A stretch of 64,000 nt of DNA from Elymus sibiricus. Taxonomy: Eukaryota > Streptophyta > Magnoliopsida > Poales > Poaceae. The stretch is from contig CM077672.1 of the NCBI GenBank assembly GCA_039707655.1, forward strand, positions 357,288,031 to 357,352,030, written 5' to 3'. The notes beneath the pieces were generated by a model. The model was given only the letters and a program-made list of their open reading frames with translations, was not told the origin of the DNA and ran no database searches. The position numbers and the translations under genes are program-made. Of the stretch, positions 9,587 to 22,420 are shown in pieces (position 1 is the first letter of the stretch; each line of letters begins with the position of its first letter).

Positions 9587-11738
9587 AGCAAAGCCCAGAG
9601 ATCTTTCCTCGACTCCCTGCGAGAAAGCGATCCCAGAGCTAACATTTAATTTAACATGTTTCCAGTTCAAGTTGTAGTAGATCGGGATACAACACTGAGC
9701 GTCCTGTTACCGTGGACACGGCTATTCGAATAGATAACTTCCCTGTAGGGGTGCACTACTGTTACCCAACACGCTCGATTAACTCTGGCCGAACACACTT
9801 TTCCGGGTTATGCCCGGCCTCGGCTGATCGACACGACGTAGTCCTACCTAGGCTCTGCAGAGAGGTCCCCGCCGGTTTACATCCTAAGTGCTCAGGGGTC
9901 TTGGGTCCATCTCCCTTTGCACTCCGGGTCGTTATGCGACGAGCCGGGACGAGCACCACCTCATCCTGGATGGCATTGGCCCGACAGGCCCACAATGCTG
10001 AACTAGACATCTGACAGAGCTTTCGGTTGATACATACGGTGCCGAGGGCCCCATTAAACCATTATCCCGCGTGGTGGTAGTGCGTGTAGGCCAGTGGCCA
10101 ACTCAGATCAAATACCCAAATCCGTTAGTGTATTGGGAGCTCGCGAAAACGAGCAGAGATCCACGATCATGTGACCCCGTCGCCCCGTCTCGTGGACTTA
10201 CGGCAAGGGCCAGGCCCAACCATTTCCTGGGGCGGTCTACCTTCCCGGCCATGCCACGTAATTATCTCGCGGGTACCCTCACGGTCAACCCGACTTCACA
10301 TCTCTCGCGGGTACCCCTCGGGGCCGACCTGACTTTAATCATCGCCTGAAATAATAGTCAAGGTATCTGTGTATTCATCACATCAAGGAGGAACCCGAGG
10401 AATCACCCTCGTTGGATTCCTACTCGATGCAATTGTCGAGGTGAACTCGGAGGAATCACCCTCGATGGTTCACACTTGAGGGGTTGCACGACAGAGGCTT
10501 CTTCGGAGGTGGTGAAAGAGGAATCACCCTCGGTAACCCACAACCGACTAGCTACGCTACAGAGATATCATCAGGAGTGAGGTAGGAGGTATCACCCTCG
10601 GCACTCGATAGTAGCTCTACAGAGTCGTACAACTAAGGGGTGTGCGGTGCGGTGTTCGGTCTCTGCACATCGATCCCGTTGATCGAAGCATCCGGTAGTA
10701 AAGCCTGGCAACACGGACAAGGGTGTGGGGCCCCTGATGGATCGCTAACCAATCTATACTAAGCATTTAGGATAGCAGGCGAGGTATCAACAGCAGTTAC
10801 AAAATCAGGCTATGCATCAGAATAGGAGCAATCAAATACGGTAGCAAATTCTAATGCAAGCACGGGGAAGAAGGAATAGGTGATATAGAATGATCAAGGC
10901 GGCGGGGGGGGGGGGGGGTTGCTTGCCTGGAAGCTCTGCGGTGGAAGAGGGGTTGTGGACGACGTAGTCGTACTCAGGAGCAGCATCGGTCTCGGGGTCT
11001 ACCGGAGAGAAGAGGGGGGAAGAAACAATAAATACAAGCAACAAATGCAACACAGACGCATGGCAAGGCAGTATGTTGTGCTAGGGGTGACCTAACGCAG
11101 TGCTACACGTTAGTGACGGAGCGGGAAAATATCCCCAGATATTTTCCCGGCTGTAGTCATCTGTCAGACAGATGAACCAGAGGGGAAGGTTCCATGTTTG
11201 CAGTGTTAGAGGCATGTGACAGCTACATGGAGGGCATATTCGGGTTCGTCTCGTTTTTCTGATCAACTTTCATGTAGAATTTTTTTAATCCGAGCTACGG
11301 TTTATTTTCTATGATTTTCCAAAGTTTTAAATCATTTTCTGAAATTTCTAGAATTAATTTAAATATTAAATTCGAATTTAAATAGTGAAATACTTTTTAT
11401 ACCCAGACTGAGCCAGCCACAGTCAATGACATGTGGGGCCAGTCAAAGCACAGTCAGCAGTCAACTTTGACCATTGACTGGTCAAACTAACGTGTGGGGC
11501 CCCTCTGTCATTGACTGAAGCATTTAACCAGTAGATTAGTTTAACTAATTAACTAGTAGGACCCACTGTCAGTGACTGTTTAACTAACAGTTTTAATTAA
11601 CATATTAATTAGTAGTTTATTTATTTATAAAAACATTTTAATTAGAGTGGGGGCCACCTGTCAGTGACCCATGCCGCCCAGTCAGCTGGATTGACTTAGT
11701 CAACCCAGCCAACGGGACCCACTAGGCCCACTGTCATC
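9587..11738 (-). mobile_element. long LTR X2 fragment, same superfamily as X1
   Basis: Colinear with X1: 10,020-10,170 matches 6,870-6,980, and 10,700-11,735 matches 7,190-8,130, with more divergence than between the duplicated units. It lacks the LTR start at its right end (cut at about 11,738 by Athila sequence) and is cut by X1 on the left. It carries repeated ATCACCCTCG motifs (10,390-10,610) and a 15-base G run at 10,904-10,918. Confidence 0.55.
10390..10610. repeat. recurrent GAGG(A/T)ATCACCCTCG motif
   Basis: Four occurrences (near 10,396, 10,450, 10,518 and 10,586), 50-70 bases apart, in otherwise dissimilar sequence. Each has GAGG and CCTC arms around a six-base loop (imperfect hairpin). 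The array is conserved in unit 2 at about 39,720-39,935. Confidence 0.6.
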
Positions 11739-12658
11739 CAAAAACTATTAAACCCAGTTTCTTGCCATGAGTGTCCACCATACCTACCTATGGATTGAAT
11801 AAGATCCTTCAAGTAAGTTGTCATCGGTGCAAAAAGCAATAAAAATTGCTCCTAAAATATGTATGATCTTTTATTGTAAGGGAAAATAAGCGTTGTACGA
11901 ACTTGTGATGGTAAAGAAATAAAAGCGACGGACTGCATAATAAAGGTTGCTATCACAAGGGGCAATATAACGTGACGTTCCTTTGCATTAAGGGCTTGTG
12001 CATCCAAAAATAAAAAGCACATGACAACCTCTGCTTCCCTCTGCGAAGGGCCTATCTTTTACTTTTATGCATTTACTTTTATGTATTTACTTTTATGCAA
12101 GAGTCAATAAGTATTCATTCGCATTTCAACCTCAATTATTCTCTAGTTGGCAAGCATCATGTGGTGGGGAAAGATCCAGGCATATATGGCTAGTCAAATA
12201 TATTTGATCATAAATTATTATTGTTGACAATTATCTCTATGATAAATAAGTTGGGAGGCGAAACATTAAGCCCCTATCTTTCTCTGTGTTCGATGGATGC
12301 CATTTGTTCTAAAAATATGCTTTGAGTACTAGCAATCATAGAAGACTATATGATAATTGAGTATGTGGAGCTCTTACTTAGACTTTGTTGAAATTAAGTT
12401 GAATTGCAATTGTTTGGTGACTAAGAACATAGGTTGTTAAGTTTCAAGAGAATGCATTATTTGAACCATAACATGTGAATTGATTGCTAGTTTATCATGA
12501 TGAGTTTTATGAGAACAAGTTGCTGTTATGATGCTAGGAAAAGTGATTGAAATTATCATTGATCAAACTTATGCACTATGCTAGCATTCACACTTCATAA
12601 ATTATTTCTTTTATCATTTACCTACTCGAGGACGAGCAGGAATTAAGCTTGGGGATGC
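11739..12658 (+). mobile_element. 3' internal part of a second Athila-type element
   Basis: Non-coding sequence ending in CTACTCGAGGACGAGCAGG and AAGCTTGGGGATGC immediately before an LTR. It shares CTTCCCTCTGCGAAGGGCC with the 3' internal region of element N. The left part of the element is missing, with an abrupt change from X2 at about 11,738. Confidence 0.65.
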
Positions 12659-14302
12659 TGATACGTCTCCAACGTATCTATAATTTATGAAGTATTCATG
12701 CCATGTTTATTATAGTTTTGTATGATTTTGGTGCACTTTTATATGGCTTTTATATGATTTTTATGGACTAACATATTGACCTAGTGTCCAGTGCCAGTTG
12801 CTGTTTTCTGCTTGTTTTTGGTTTTCCAAAAAATCCATATCAAATGAAGTCCAAATGCAGCGAAACTTTTTGACGATTTTTTCTAGAAGGAAACGGACCC
12901 AGGAAGCTTCGGGGAAGCAGCAGAAGAGCCACCGGGACCCCACGAGCCACCTGGGCGCGCCTGCCCCCCCAGGTGCGCCCTGGTGCCTCGTGGGCCCCCT
13001 GTGGCACCTCTTTGTGTGATTCCAACGCTGAAAAATCATATATATTCAGAAACCCCCGAAAGTTAACCTTGATGAGTTTTTACGCCGCCGCAAGCGTCTG
13101 TACCAAGGAGATCCCATCTGGAGCCCTTTTCCGGCACCCTGCTGGAGGGGGGAATCATCACCGGAGGCCATCTTCATCATCCCGGCGGTCTCCATGACGA
13201 GGAGGGAGTAGTTCACCCTCGGGGCTGAGGGTATGTACCAGTAGCTATGTGTTTGAGCTCTCTATCTCATGTTCTTGATTTGGCACGATCTTGATGTACC
13301 GCGAGCTTTGTTAATATAGTTGGATCATATGGTGTTTCTTCCCTCTCTATCTTTGTTGTGATGAATCGAATATTTTCCCTTTGAGGTTTCGTTATTGTCG
13401 GATTGAATATTTCAGATTTGAGAACACTTGATGTACGTCTTGCATATGGATACCCGTGGTGACAATGGGGTATTATATTGATTCACTTGATGTATGTTTT
13501 GGCACTCAACTCGTGGATTCCTGCGGTGACATTGGGGTAATCTATGCATAGGGGTTGATGCACGTTTTCATTATCTTTTCTCCGATAGAAACTTTGGGGT
13601 GCTCCTTGAAGTTCTTTGTGTGGATTGAATATTATGATTATGAAGTTGTTTGATGCATATCGTATAATTAACTCACGGATACTTGTGGTGACATTGGAGT
13701 ATCTAGGTGACATTAGAGTTGGTTGATGTGTATCATATGGTGTTATTTTAGTACGAACTCTAGGGCTGTTTGTGACACTTATAGGAATGGCTCAATAGAT
13801 CGATTGGAAAGGATAACTTTGAGGTGGTTTCGTACCCTACAAACAATTTCTATCTTATGTTCTCCACTCAATAGGGATTGTTATATGATCCAATTATGTT
13901 AGCATTGTTGAGAGATTGCACTAGTGAAAGTATGAACCCTAAGCCTTGTTTTCAAGCATTGCAATACCGTTTGTGCTCACTTTTGTTACTTGCTACCTTG
14001 CTGTTTTTTTATTTTCAGATTATAAAAACTTATATCTACTATCCATACTACACTTGCATCACCATCTCTTCGTCGAACTAGTGCACCTATACAATTTACC
14101 ATTGTATTGGGTGTGTTGGGGACACAAGAGATTTCTTGTATTTGATTGCAGGGTTGTTTGAGAGAGACCATCTTCACCCTACGCCTCCCATGGATTGATA
14201 AACCTAAGGTCATCCACTTGAGGGAAAATTGCTACTGTCCTACAAAACTCTGCGCTTGGAGGCCCAACGAGTCTACAAGAATAAGTTGTGTAGTAGACAT
14301 CA
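12659..14302 (+). mobile_element. 3' LTR of the second Athila-type element
   Basis: Starts TGATACGTCTCCAACG and ends GTAGTAGACATCA, so both TG and CA ends are present (1,644 bases). GC-rich 5' leader sequence and CCGGCACCCTGCTGGAGGG are typical of these Triticeae LTRs. It ends exactly at the break in the gag-protease pseudogene (ATGAGGGCC next to the CA end). Unit 2 has the orthologous LTR at 41,979-43,654, which keeps about 32 bases lost here. Confidence 0.8.
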
Positions 14303-15611
14303 GGCCCTCATACTAGATTCATAAGGTGCCTTAATTCTCTTTCTAGGGAAGTGTTCCATCCCTTTCTTTAATGGAAATTGAAATCTTATATTACCTTCTT
14401 TCATATCAATAATAGCACCTATTGTTCATAGGAAAGGCCTACCAAGTATTATAGGGCAAGAAGTATTGCATTCAATATCAAGAACAATAAAATCCACAAG
14501 CACATAATTTCTATTTGCAAGAGTAAGCACATAATTTATTCTACCCAATGGCTTTTTAATAGTGGAATCCGCAAGATGCAAATTAAGGGAACAAGGATCC
14601 ATATCGGTGAGACCTAGCACATCACACAAAGATTTTGGTATAGTGGAAATGCTAGCACCAAGATCAATAAGAGCATTACATTCATAATCTTTAATTTTGA
14701 CTTTAATAGTGGGTTCCCATTCATCTTGTAATTTTCTAGGAATTGAAACTTCCAACACAAGTTTTTCTTCATGCGCTTTCATCATGGCTTCTACAATATG
14801 ATTGGTGAAAGCTTTATTTTGTTCATATGCATTTGGTGAATTAATCATGGATTGCAACAAGGAAATACACTCAATTAAAGAACAACTATCATAATTAAAG
14901 TTCTTGTAATCCAAAGTAGTGGGTGCATTACTATTTAAACTTTTGACCTCTCCAAACCCACTTTTTTCATTTTTATCCTTAAGATTATCACCCTCCAAGC
15001 AATTGGGACTCCTTCTATCTAAAGTTGACTCTTCTTCAGTCCCTTTTTCATCAAGTTTTATATTACTAAATAATGATTCAATAGGAGTGACACCAATCAT
15101 TTTAATATCTTCATCGTTACTACGATAGAAACCGGGTGGAATAGCTTTTTCTAGAAATTCTTGCTTAGCTCTCAACCTAGCGGTCCTTTCTTTACTTTCA
15201 TTAATGGAGACATAGATAGCTTTAATAGACTCATTTATATCATGCTTGGGTGGGAAATTTTAATTTTGAGATTTTCCGCATCATGAGCAATTCTATCCAT
15301 GTTCCTAGCCAATTCATCAACTCTATTCAATTTTTCTTCTATCATAGCATTGAAATTCTTTTGCGAATTAACAAATTGTTTAATATTACTTTTAAGATCA
15401 GAGGGTATCCTATTATTATTATTATTATTATTATTATTGCCATAGGAATTACCATAATTATTAGAGCAATTTCCAGGAAATGGTCTAGGATTGAAATTAC
15501 CCCTATAAGCATTGTTGTTGAAATTATTTCTAGAGACAAAATTCACATCAATAGCATCATTATTTTGCTCAATCAAAGTAGACAATGGCACATCATTAGG
15601 ATCAATAGGAG
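14303..15611 (-). pseudogene. Athila-lineage gag C-terminus and aspartic protease, broken
   Basis: Two minus-strand frames. The upstream one (to about 15,235) has the Asn-rich gag tail and MIEEKLNRVDELARNMDRI. The second (15,175-14,426) has SLIECISLLQSM, EVSIPRKLQDEWEPTI and the protease core ALIDLGASISTIPKSLCD, then CPIILGRPFL. The protease motif D-L-G-A is recognisable. A frameshift lies near 15,240, and a TGA follows GRPFL where the frame should continue (TIGAIIDMKEGNIRF is still readable). Both lesions also occur in unit 2, so they predate the duplication. The N-terminal gag half is at 31,939-32,534, separated by element N. No reverse transcriptase remains: the frame is cut at 14,302 by an LTR. 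Confidence 0.8.
15410..15440. repeat. (ATT)n microsatellite encoding an Asn run in gag
   Basis: Nine to ten TTA/ATT triplets read as consecutive asparagines on the minus strand. Unit 2 has about four at 44,765-44,778, so the run changed length after the duplication. Confidence 0.8.
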
Positions 15612-15616
15612 CACTT
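15612..15616. repeat. TSD of element N, left copy (CACTT)
   Basis: CACTT lies directly before the TG of the 5' LTR and recurs after the 3' LTR at 31,934-31,938. The same pair occurs in unit 2 (44,958-44,962 and 60,959-60,963). Confidence 0.85.
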
Positions 15617-17015
15617 TGATATGTCTCCCTCGTATCTATAATTTTTGATTGTTTCATGCCAATATTCTACAACTTTCACATATTTTAGGCAACATTTTAT
15701 ATTATTTTTGGGACTAACATATTGATCCAGTGCCCAGTGCCAGTTCCTGTTTGTTGCATGTTTTTCGTTTCGCAGAATGTCCATATCAAACGAAGTCCAA
15801 ATGCGATAAAAATTTATGGAGATTTATTTTGGAATATATGTGATTTTTGGGAATAAGAATCAACGCAAGACGGTGTCCGAGGTGGCCATGAGGCACCAGG
15901 GTGCGCCCGGGGGGGGGGGGGGGGGGGGCAAACGCGCCCTGGTGGCTCGTGCGCACCTCCTAAGTCAGTTGGTGCCCTTCTTCGGCCACAAGGAAGCTAA
16001 TATCCGAAAAAAAATTGTCTTAAAATTTCAGCGTAATCGGAGTTACGGATCTCCGGGAATTTAAGAAACGGTGAAGGGCCAGAAAACAGGAACGCGAAAC
16101 AGAAGAGAACAGAGAGAGAGATCCAATCTAGGAGGGGCTCTTGCCCCTCCGCCCCCATGGCAGCCATGGACCAGAGGGGAAACTCTCCTCCCATCTAGGG
16201 GGGAGGCCAAGGAAGAAGAAGAAGGAGGGGGCTCTCTCCCCCTCTCTTCCGGTGGCGCCGGAGCGCCGCCGGGGGAACCATCGTGACGGCGATCTACACC
16301 AACAACTTCGCCGCCGTCAACACCAACTCTCTCCCCCTCTATGCAGCGGTATAACACCTCTTCTCCTCACTGTAATCTCTACTTAAACATGGTGCTCAAC
16401 GCTATATATTATTTCCCAATGTTGTATGGCTATCCTATGATGTTTGAGTAGATTCGTTTTGTCCTATGGGTTGATTGATGATCGTGATTGGTTTTCGTTG
16501 TATGTTTTATTTTGGTGCTGTCCTATGGTCCCCTCCGTGTCGCACAAGCATGAGGGATTCCCGCTGTAGGGTGTGCAATACGTTCATAATTCTCTTATGG
16601 TGGGCGGCTAGAGTAACAGAAGCTTACACCCGAGTAAGGGGGTTGTTGCGTATGGGAGTAAAGGGGACTTGATACTTAATGCTATGGTTGGGTTTTACCT
16701 TAATGATCTTTGGTAGTTGCGGATGCTTGCTAGAGTTCCAATCATTCTCTTGTGTTACAAAAACTTTCTACTAAACAACTAACTTTTATTATTTTGCAAA
16801 TTACTCGTAGTTTTATTCTTGCAAACCTATCCTATCACCTACAAAATAGTTTTATACTTGTTCTAGGTAAAGCGAACGTTAAGTGTGCGTAGAGTTGTAT
16901 CGGTGGTCGATAGAAATTGAAGGGAATACTGATTCTACCTTTAGCTCCTCGTTGGGTTTGACACTCTTATTTATCAAAAAAGCTACAATTGATCCCCTAT
17001 ACTTGTGGGTTATCA
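15617..17015 (+). repeat. 5' LTR of element N, unit 1
   Basis: Begins TGATATGTCTCCCTCG and ends ACTTGTGGGTTATCA (1,399 bases). It has lost 109 bases near 16,741 compared with unit 2 (46,082-46,191), between two AATCAT repeats. It includes a hairpin with a 20-base G run. Confidence 0.85.
15890..15945. repeat. LTR hairpin with a 20-base G run in the loop
   Basis: GCACCAGGGTGCG-type arm, G run at 15,909-15,928, then ACGCGCCCTGGTGGC as the opposite arm. Homologous loops hold 11 G (45,255), 13 G (59,721) and a broken G5AG3 (21,295) in the three other N LTRs. Confidence 0.7.
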
Positions 17016-17026
17016 AGACCTTTTTC

Positions 17027-17044
17027 TGGCGCCATTGCCGGGGA
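17027..17044 (+). other. primer-binding site of N (tRNA-Asp type)
   Basis: TGGCGCCATTGCCGGGGA lies 11 bases after the LTR. It matches the complement of the 3' end of plant tRNA-Asp, with one mismatch (A for G), as in Athila elements. Confidence 0.8.
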
Positions 17045-17135
17045 GCAATAACGTGGGGTTGATATTCTCGTGTGTCCTTGTTTGCTTTATCACTAAGTAG
17101 TTTTTATTTTGTGCTCTTGTTTTCTATCTTTAGTT

Positions 17136-18469
17136 ATGGGTAGGAAACGTAAAATACCAAAAAAATTAGTTGTACCTGCTAAACCAACGGTTGAAGAACC
17201 ACCCAAAATCTATCATACTGCTGAAGCTTTCTACTTGGATCATCTTCGATCCCTATGTGCTCATGCTGAAAACCCAACTAGCTTAGTTGAGGGAAAATCA
17301 TTAGATGAGCATGCTCATTTTGTGCGACACCGCTTATGTCAAAAAGGGAAACTTTTCTGGCATCATATTAATACTATGCATTGCTATGCTTGGAATTTAT
17401 GCGAAATACATGATTTACTTGTTGTTCTGAAGACCCTAAGAAACACCTTCCCTACCAATGTGAGTTTAGTGATAATGGAATCGTATCTTCTTATGCTAAA
17501 GGTGTTTATAGTTACTATGATATTGAACAAATTGAAGAATTTGTTGTTTTTAAGGGTGCTTATGAAATTGCTTCTTTGATTGAAAAGTATGATGCTACTC
17601 TTTACAAATCTGAAAATTCTGCCATACTTAAATATTGCTATGAAAACTATGCTTCTAATGCTTATGTGAAAGAATATATTGAGGACACCTCCGCCGTCCA
17701 AGAAGAGACTAATATTTTGCAGGCTCCTATGGAAGAAGAAAATGATGACACTGTGAGCTCATTAGATGAAAAAGTTGACGAGGAGAGCAAAGAACAAAGG
17801 GAGGAAGAGCGGATTAGCTACCCGTGCCCACCTTCTAATGAGAGTAACTCTTCAACTCATACATTGTTTAATTTCCCTTCATGCTTACCGAAGGATGATT
17901 GCTATGATCCCTTTGATTCGTTTGAAATATCCCTTTTTGATGAAATTGATGCTTGCTATGCTTGTGGCCATGATGCCAATATGAATGATGCTTATGGAGA
18001 TGAACTTGCTATAATTCCTTACGTTAAACATGAAATTGTTGCTATTGCACCCACACATAATAGTCCTATTATCTTTTTGAATTCTCCCAACTACACTATA
18101 TCGGAGAAGTTTACGCTTCTTAAGGATTATATGGATGGGTTGCGTTTTACTACTACACATGATGATTTTGATGGATATAATATGCATGTGCTTGCTGCTC
18201 CTACTTGCAATTATTATGAGAGAGGAACTACAACTCCACCTCTCTATGTTTCCAATACGATAAAATTGCAAGAAACAGTTTATACTATGCATTGGCCTTT
18301 ACTTGATGTGCATGAATTGTTCTTTTATAACATGCCGATGCATATGAAGAGAGTTAGACTTCGTCATTGCATGATATATGTTGCTTTGTGCTCACTACTA
18401 AAATACAAATCATTGTTAATTAAAATTGGCTTTGATATACCTTGGGATCCGGGTGGATTAATTACATGA
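17136..18469 (+). pseudogene. orphan reading frame of element N, one-base deletion
   Basis: Starts MGRKRKIPKKLVVPAKP and continues FYLDHLRSLCAHAENPTS. Near 17,415 a run of four T has become three, so the frame shifts; the rest is open in another frame to TGA at 18,469. The C-terminal part has an acidic stretch (SSLDEKVDEESKEQREEE), a Cys-containing segment (DACYACGHDANMNDAYGDEL) and YVKHEIVAIAPTHNSPIIF. With the base restored in count, the length is about 444 residues. I recognise no gag, protease, polymerase or integrase signature. The basic N-terminus and acidic middle suggest a structural or nucleic-acid-binding protein at most. The unit 2 copy is open here but has its own stop elsewhere, so the ancestor was intact. 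Confidence 0.7.
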
Positions 18470-19489
18470 GCACTTTATGCCTAGCTTAATGGCATTAAAG
18501 AAAGCGCTGCCAGGGAGACAACCCGGAAGTTTTAGAGAGTCATTTTATTTTGTTGTGTGCTTTTAAAAATTTTAAAAACAAAAAAAAATATAGAGGAGAA
18601 CCTAAAACTTTTCAAAAAGGAAAGTGAAAGTAAGAAAGACGAGCACCGTTGAAGTGGGGGAGCTCCTTGAACTTTGTTCATGCCCATGGAAACTTTGTGA
18701 ATCTTGAAATACAGAAACTTTTCAACAAAAATAATTATCCCCTTGTACAAATCCATTGTATTATAAAAATAATGTGCCAAGATTTATCGTTAGGATGTTT
18801 AAATTGCTTGTTTGGTATGTGTGGTGCAAAAACAGAAACTTTTGCTGTAGTGCGTGAATTTACATTTTTACTGGAACGTGAAAAAATTCTGAAATTTTTA
18901 CACAGTACTGCTATGCAAATTGTTTATTTTGTCCTAATTTTTCAGAATTTTTGGAGTTACAGATGTATGGTCAATGTTCAGATTACTACAGACTGTTCTG
19001 TTTTTGACAGATTCTGTTTTTGATGCATTGTTTTGCTTGTTTTGATGAAACTATGGATTGTATCGGAAGGTATAAGCCATGGAGAAGTTAGAATACAGTA
19101 GTTATAATGCAAAAATAAAATATGAATGGGTTTGCAACAGTACTTAAAGTACTGATTTGCTTTATTATACTAACGGATCTCACGAAGGTTTTGTTAAGTT
19201 TTGTGTGGATGAAGTGTTCAAAGATCGAGGAGGTATTGATATGAGAAGAATGAGGAGAGGCAAGAGCTCAAGCTTGGGGATGCCCAAGGCACCCCAAGTA
19301 AATATTCAAGGAGACTCAAGCATCTAAGCTTGGGGATGCCCCGGAAGGCATCCCATCTTTATTCAACAATTATCGATATGTCTTGGTTTTTGTTTTGTTC
19401 ACATGATATGCGCAAATTCTTGGAGCGTCGTGTGCCTTTTATTTTTTAATAAATGCACCATGCTGGTATGAGATAGTCCTTGGTTGATT

Positions 19490-19720
19490 TATAGAATGCT
19501 TCATGCACTTCACTTATATCTTTTGAGTATGGCTTTATAGAATGCTTCATGTGCTTCACTTATATCATTTGAAGTTTGGATGCTTGTTTCTCTTCATATA
19601 GAAAACCGTTATTTGTAGAATGCTTTTTTGCTTCACTTATATTTATTAGAGTGTGATCTTTTATAGAAAGAATTAAACTCCCTTGCTTCACTTATATCTA
19701 TTTAGAGAGTCAACAGGAAT
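19490..19720. repeat. degenerate tandem motif AGAATGCTT...CTTCACTTATAT, four copies
   Basis: Copies begin near 19,493, 19,535, 19,616 and 19,664 at uneven spacing. They are conserved in unit 2 at about 57,915-58,125. Confidence 0.55.
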
Positions 19721-20962
19721 TGGTCATTCACATGGTTAGTCAGAAAGTCCTACATAAACCTTGTAGATCACTGAATATGATATGTTTGATTCCTTACAAT
19801 AGTTTTGAGATATGGAGATGATAATATGTGAGTTATGCTAGTGAGTAATTGTGATTTAGTAATAATATTGGTGTTAAGGTTTGTGATTCCCTATGCATGC
19901 ACGTAAAGTCAATAGTTATGCAACGAAGTTATATCCTACTTATGGAGCATTATTCAGTGTTAGTTATTCTCAATGCATGTTTATGACCGTTTTTGTTTTC
20001 TGGTTGGTCGCTTCTCAATCTATTTGCTAGCCTTGACTTGTACTAAGCGAGAATACTTCTTGTACATCCAACCTCCTTAAACCCAAGTTGTGCCAAATGA
20101 GTCCAGCATATCTACCTATATGTGGTATTTCATTGCCGTTCCAAGTAAATTTGCATGTGCCAACTCTAATTTTCAAAATAATTTCCGTTTTGTGTGCCCG
20201 TACCGCTCATGAAGCGGCAGGGGGTGGCCAATATTTTCCATGCTAGGTGTGTTATTCTCACGATGAGTGTTTATTCACTTGTCATTGCACGAGAGAGTGG
20301 CTGGTAATAGGGATGCCCAGTCCCACAATGAATCAAAAATTAATAACAACAAAATTCCTTGGAAAGTGTTGGTATGGAGGGCACCCGTGGATATGGCTAG
20401 CCATGGATTGTGAAAGAATGGTGGAAAGGAAATAAACTTTACTTTCTATTTGGGAACCGCCTATGATGTGTCTAGCATGGAAAATATTGGGAATTCTCGG
20501 TCGTTTTCGTTGACAGGAAAAGCATGCCTCTCAAAACAATTTTATCTCTCTAATTTAAGCTTTGAGCTCTGGCACCTCTGCAAATCTATGCTTCCCTTTG
20601 CGAAGGGTCTATCTATTTACTTCTATGCAATTTTTATTTTATTTTGATTCTCCATCTTCTCTTATATAGCACCAACTGGAGAGCACTATTGTCATACTTG
20701 TGCATTGGATGTAGCTAATATTGAGTGTGTTTCATGAATGGATCCATGATTGAGCATAATGGGCTTGGGATAACTTTCTTTAGCGTTGATATTTTGACAG
20801 ACATGATTGTTTGTTGGTATGCTTGAGTATTGATGTCTTTATATCAAATTATAGACTATTGCTTTGAATCACTCATGTCTTAATATTCATGCCATGATTA
20901 AATTTTATGATCAAGATTATGCTAGGTGGCATTCCACATCAAAAATTATCTTTTTTATCATT

Positions 20963-21002
20963 TACCTACTCGAGGACGAGCAGGAATTAAGCTTGGGGAT
21001 GC
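20963..21002 (+). other. polypurine-tract region of N
   Basis: CTACTCGAGGACGAGCAGG, AATTAAGCTTGGGGATGC, then the LTR TG at 21,003. The AAGCTTGGGGATG stretch is the probable plus-strand primer. It is conserved before every Athila-type LTR in the window. Confidence 0.75.
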
Positions 21003-21966
21003 TGATACGTCTCCATCGTATCTATAATTTTTGATTGTTTCATGCCAATATTCTACAACTTTCACATATTTTTGGCAACATTTTATATTATTTTTGGGAC
21101 TAACATATTGATCCAGTACCCAGTGCCACTTCCTGTTTATTGCATGTTTTTTGTTTCACAGAATATCCATATCAAACGAAGTCCAAACGCGATAAAAATT
21201 TACGGAGATTTATTTTGGAATATATGTGATTTTTGGGAAGAAGAATCAACGCAAGACGGTGTCCGAGGTGGCCACGAGGCACCAGGGCGCGCCTGGGGGA
21301 GGGCAAACGCGCCCTGGTGGCTCATGAGCACCTCGTAAGTCGGTTGGTGCCCTTCTTTGGCCGCAAGGAAGCTAATATCCAGAAAAAAAACCATGTTAAA
21401 ATTTCAGCGCAATCGGAGTTACGGATCTTCGGGAATTTAAGAAACGGTGAAGGGCCAGAAAACAGGAACGCGAAACAGAAGAGAACAGAGAGAGAGATCC
21501 AATCTAGGAGGGGCTCCTGCCCCTCCGCCGCCATGGCAGCCATGGACCAGAGGGGAAACTCTTCTCCCATCTAGGGGGGAGGCCAAGGAAGAAGAAGAAG
21601 GAGGGGGGCTCTCTCCCCCTCTCTTCCGGTGGCGCCTGAGCGCCGCCGGGGGAACCATCGTGACGGCGATCTACACCAACAACTTTGCCGCCGTCAACAC
21701 CAACTCTCTCCCCCTCTATGCAGCGGTGTAACACCTCTTCTCCCCACTATAATCTCTACTTAAACATGGTGCTCAACGCTATATATTATTTCCCAATGAT
21801 GTATGGCTATCCTATGATGTTTGAGTAGATTCGTTTTGTCCTATGGGTTGATTGATGATCATGATTGGTCTGAGTTGTATGTTTTATTTTGGTGCTGTCC
21901 TATGGTGCCCTTCGTGTCACGCAAGCGTGAGGGATTCCCGCTGTAGGGTGTTGCAATACGTTCATA
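21003..21966 (+). repeat. 3' LTR of N, unit 1, first part
   Basis: Starts TGATACGTCTCCATCG and matches the 5' LTR up to GTTGCAATACGTTCATA, where the CACTA begins. The LTR resumes at 31,779 with ATTCTCTTATGGTGGGC. Confidence 0.85.
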
Positions 21967-21989
21967 CACTACTACAGGACAGAGCTTTA

Positions 21990-22420
21990 GTAACACGGTG
22001 TTGTGTTACTACAGGCCCAAAAACGTGTTACTACGCCATGTAGTAACACATTTTGAAATGTGTTCCATTAGACCGTGTTACTAAGTGGTGTCCACTGTCG
22101 CACATAATAGTTGTTACCATATTTTAAAAACTGTGTTACCATTACGTTGTAGTAACATGCATATTATGTGTTACTCAATAGTATGGTAACATATTATTGT
22201 AGCTATAGTAACACCTGCAGTAAAATACTTACCTAGACCTAGAACATTGGTGGTAACATACTTTTGTTACTATAGTAACACAATTCGTAACACCTTTTTT
22301 AGGTTCGAAACAAAACTAGTAACAGAATATTCAAATATTGTAACACTATAATTTATAGTTGTCACTACCCTAGTAACACAGTTTGTAACTCTATTAACTC
22401 CATCAGTAACACTACTAATT
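21990..22420. repeat. left subterminal repeats of the CACTA
   Basis: Dense short direct and inverted copies of GTAACAC/GTGTTAC, the usual transposase-binding architecture of CACTA ends. The matching cluster lies at 31,490-31,765. Confidence 0.8.

Larger units (their letters stand above)
18470..21002 (+). other. long non-coding 3' internal region of element N
   Basis: About 2.5 kb without a credible frame. It contains two internal AAGCTTGGGGATGCC motifs (near 19,270 and 19,327), a degenerate repeat of AGAATGCTT...CTTCACTTATAT (19,490-19,720), CTCTGGCACCTCTGC and CTTCCCTTTGCGAAGGG near 20,570-20,605, and the terminal polypurine block. The long spacer is typical of non-autonomous LTR elements. 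Confidence 0.7.

Noticed and set aside
12659..14302. Possible solo LTR
   Set aside because: The internal polypurine block lies directly to the left, so this is a 3' LTR of a truncated element, not a solo LTR; no matching TSD was found.
11725..14307. GGCCC next to both ends as a target duplication of the second Athila-type element
   Set aside because: The left GGCCC is not followed by an LTR start, so the match is probably chance.
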